DNA of 13,543 nucleotides from Bacteroidota bacterium (lineage in GTDB: Bacteria > Bacteroidota > Bacteroidia > 2-12-FULL-35-15): contig JAIOQD010000335.1 of NCBI GenBank assembly GCA_021413595.1, positions 1-13,543 of the forward strand, given 5' to 3'. The notes beneath the pieces were generated by a model. It saw only the letters and a list, made by a program, of their open reading frames with translations. It was not told the origin of the DNA and did no database searches. This document shows positions 13,499-13,543 of this stretch, one piece after another; the first letter of the stretch is position 1, and each line of letters begins with the position of its first letter. A program made the translations under genes and the position numbers.

Positions 13499-13543
13499 TC
13501 GTGATAAAAGTTACGTAAAACCAATGGTCGTGACACCCAGCGG
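13499..13543. repeat. Start of a second array of 14-16-bp repeats (runs off the right edge)
   Basis: tcgtgataaaagtt, acgtaaaaccaatgg and tcgtgacacccagcgg are three degenerate units that resemble the 5897-6064 units (TCGT.ACA...GG). The array begins about 130 bp beyond element F and continues past the window. Confidence 0.45.

Overview
The window looks like AT-rich Bacteroidota DNA (Chitinophagales, Sphingobacteriales or Flavobacteriales type). The reasons are a Por/type IX secretion C-terminal sorting domain on a secreted protease, lipoproteins with the boxes IAGC and VASC, outer-membrane beta-barrel proteins, a Bacteroidota-type promoter (TTG, 20 bp, TATATTTG) before a toxin-antitoxin pair, and AT-rich spacers full of imperfect palindromes. 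No rRNA, tRNA, CRISPR array or intact transposase was seen. The assignment rests on protein families, not on a marker gene.

Layout, left to right. Positions 1-489 (minus) hold the N-terminus of a secreted repeat protein that runs off the edge. Positions 490-1075 are a decayed zone: a C-terminal scrap of a tyrosine recombinase (plus), a 45-residue lipoprotein fragment (minus) and a 48-bp hairpin (A). Positions 1075-3318 (minus) are a defence operon: AbiEi antitoxin, AbiEii toxin, then a broken McrB-like GTPase fragment that ends at hairpin A. Its upstream region has two identical palindromic operators. Next come a VapBC-type pair (3924-4564), a two-TM protein with a DUF2007-like N-terminus (4829-5491), a response regulator (6051-6449), a divergent XRE-type HTH regulator (6571-6825, plus), an operon of frameshifted secreted subtilase, frameshifted PD40 lipoprotein and outer-membrane barrel protein (12030 down to 6859), and a two-TM protein with a candidate PD-(D/E)XK nuclease domain (12449-13300).

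The most striking feature is the junctions. Six palindromic elements (A-F; A and F 48 bp, B-E 132-136 bp) with GTTAG/GTTAT outer boxes lie between gene units, and nearly all genes read leftward. Each long element pairs with itself like an integron attC hairpin. From right to left, the four units F-E, E-D, D-C and C-B each carry their own matching terminal sequence: GTTAGTGGC..CC, GTTATACACARGGCG, GTTAGCGGC..CCGT and GTTAGCGGTARTGGT. The ends match across the unit rather than across the element. This is what integron-cassette logic predicts (R' and R'' of one circular cassette), and it is hard to explain if the elements are simply inserted MITEs. No integrase gene or attI site is visible, so the array is called attC-like or cassette-like, not an integron.

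Two further repeat families accompany it: a second palindrome (three copies, fixed asymmetric internal loop) and a 14-bp tandem array (12 units) after the response-regulator gene, with a related array starting at the right edge. The cargo (AbiE, VapBC, an McrB relic, a membrane-anchored nuclease candidate) looks like a defence and toxin-antitoxin accessory region. How the cargo genes cooperate, if they do, cannot be read from the sequence.
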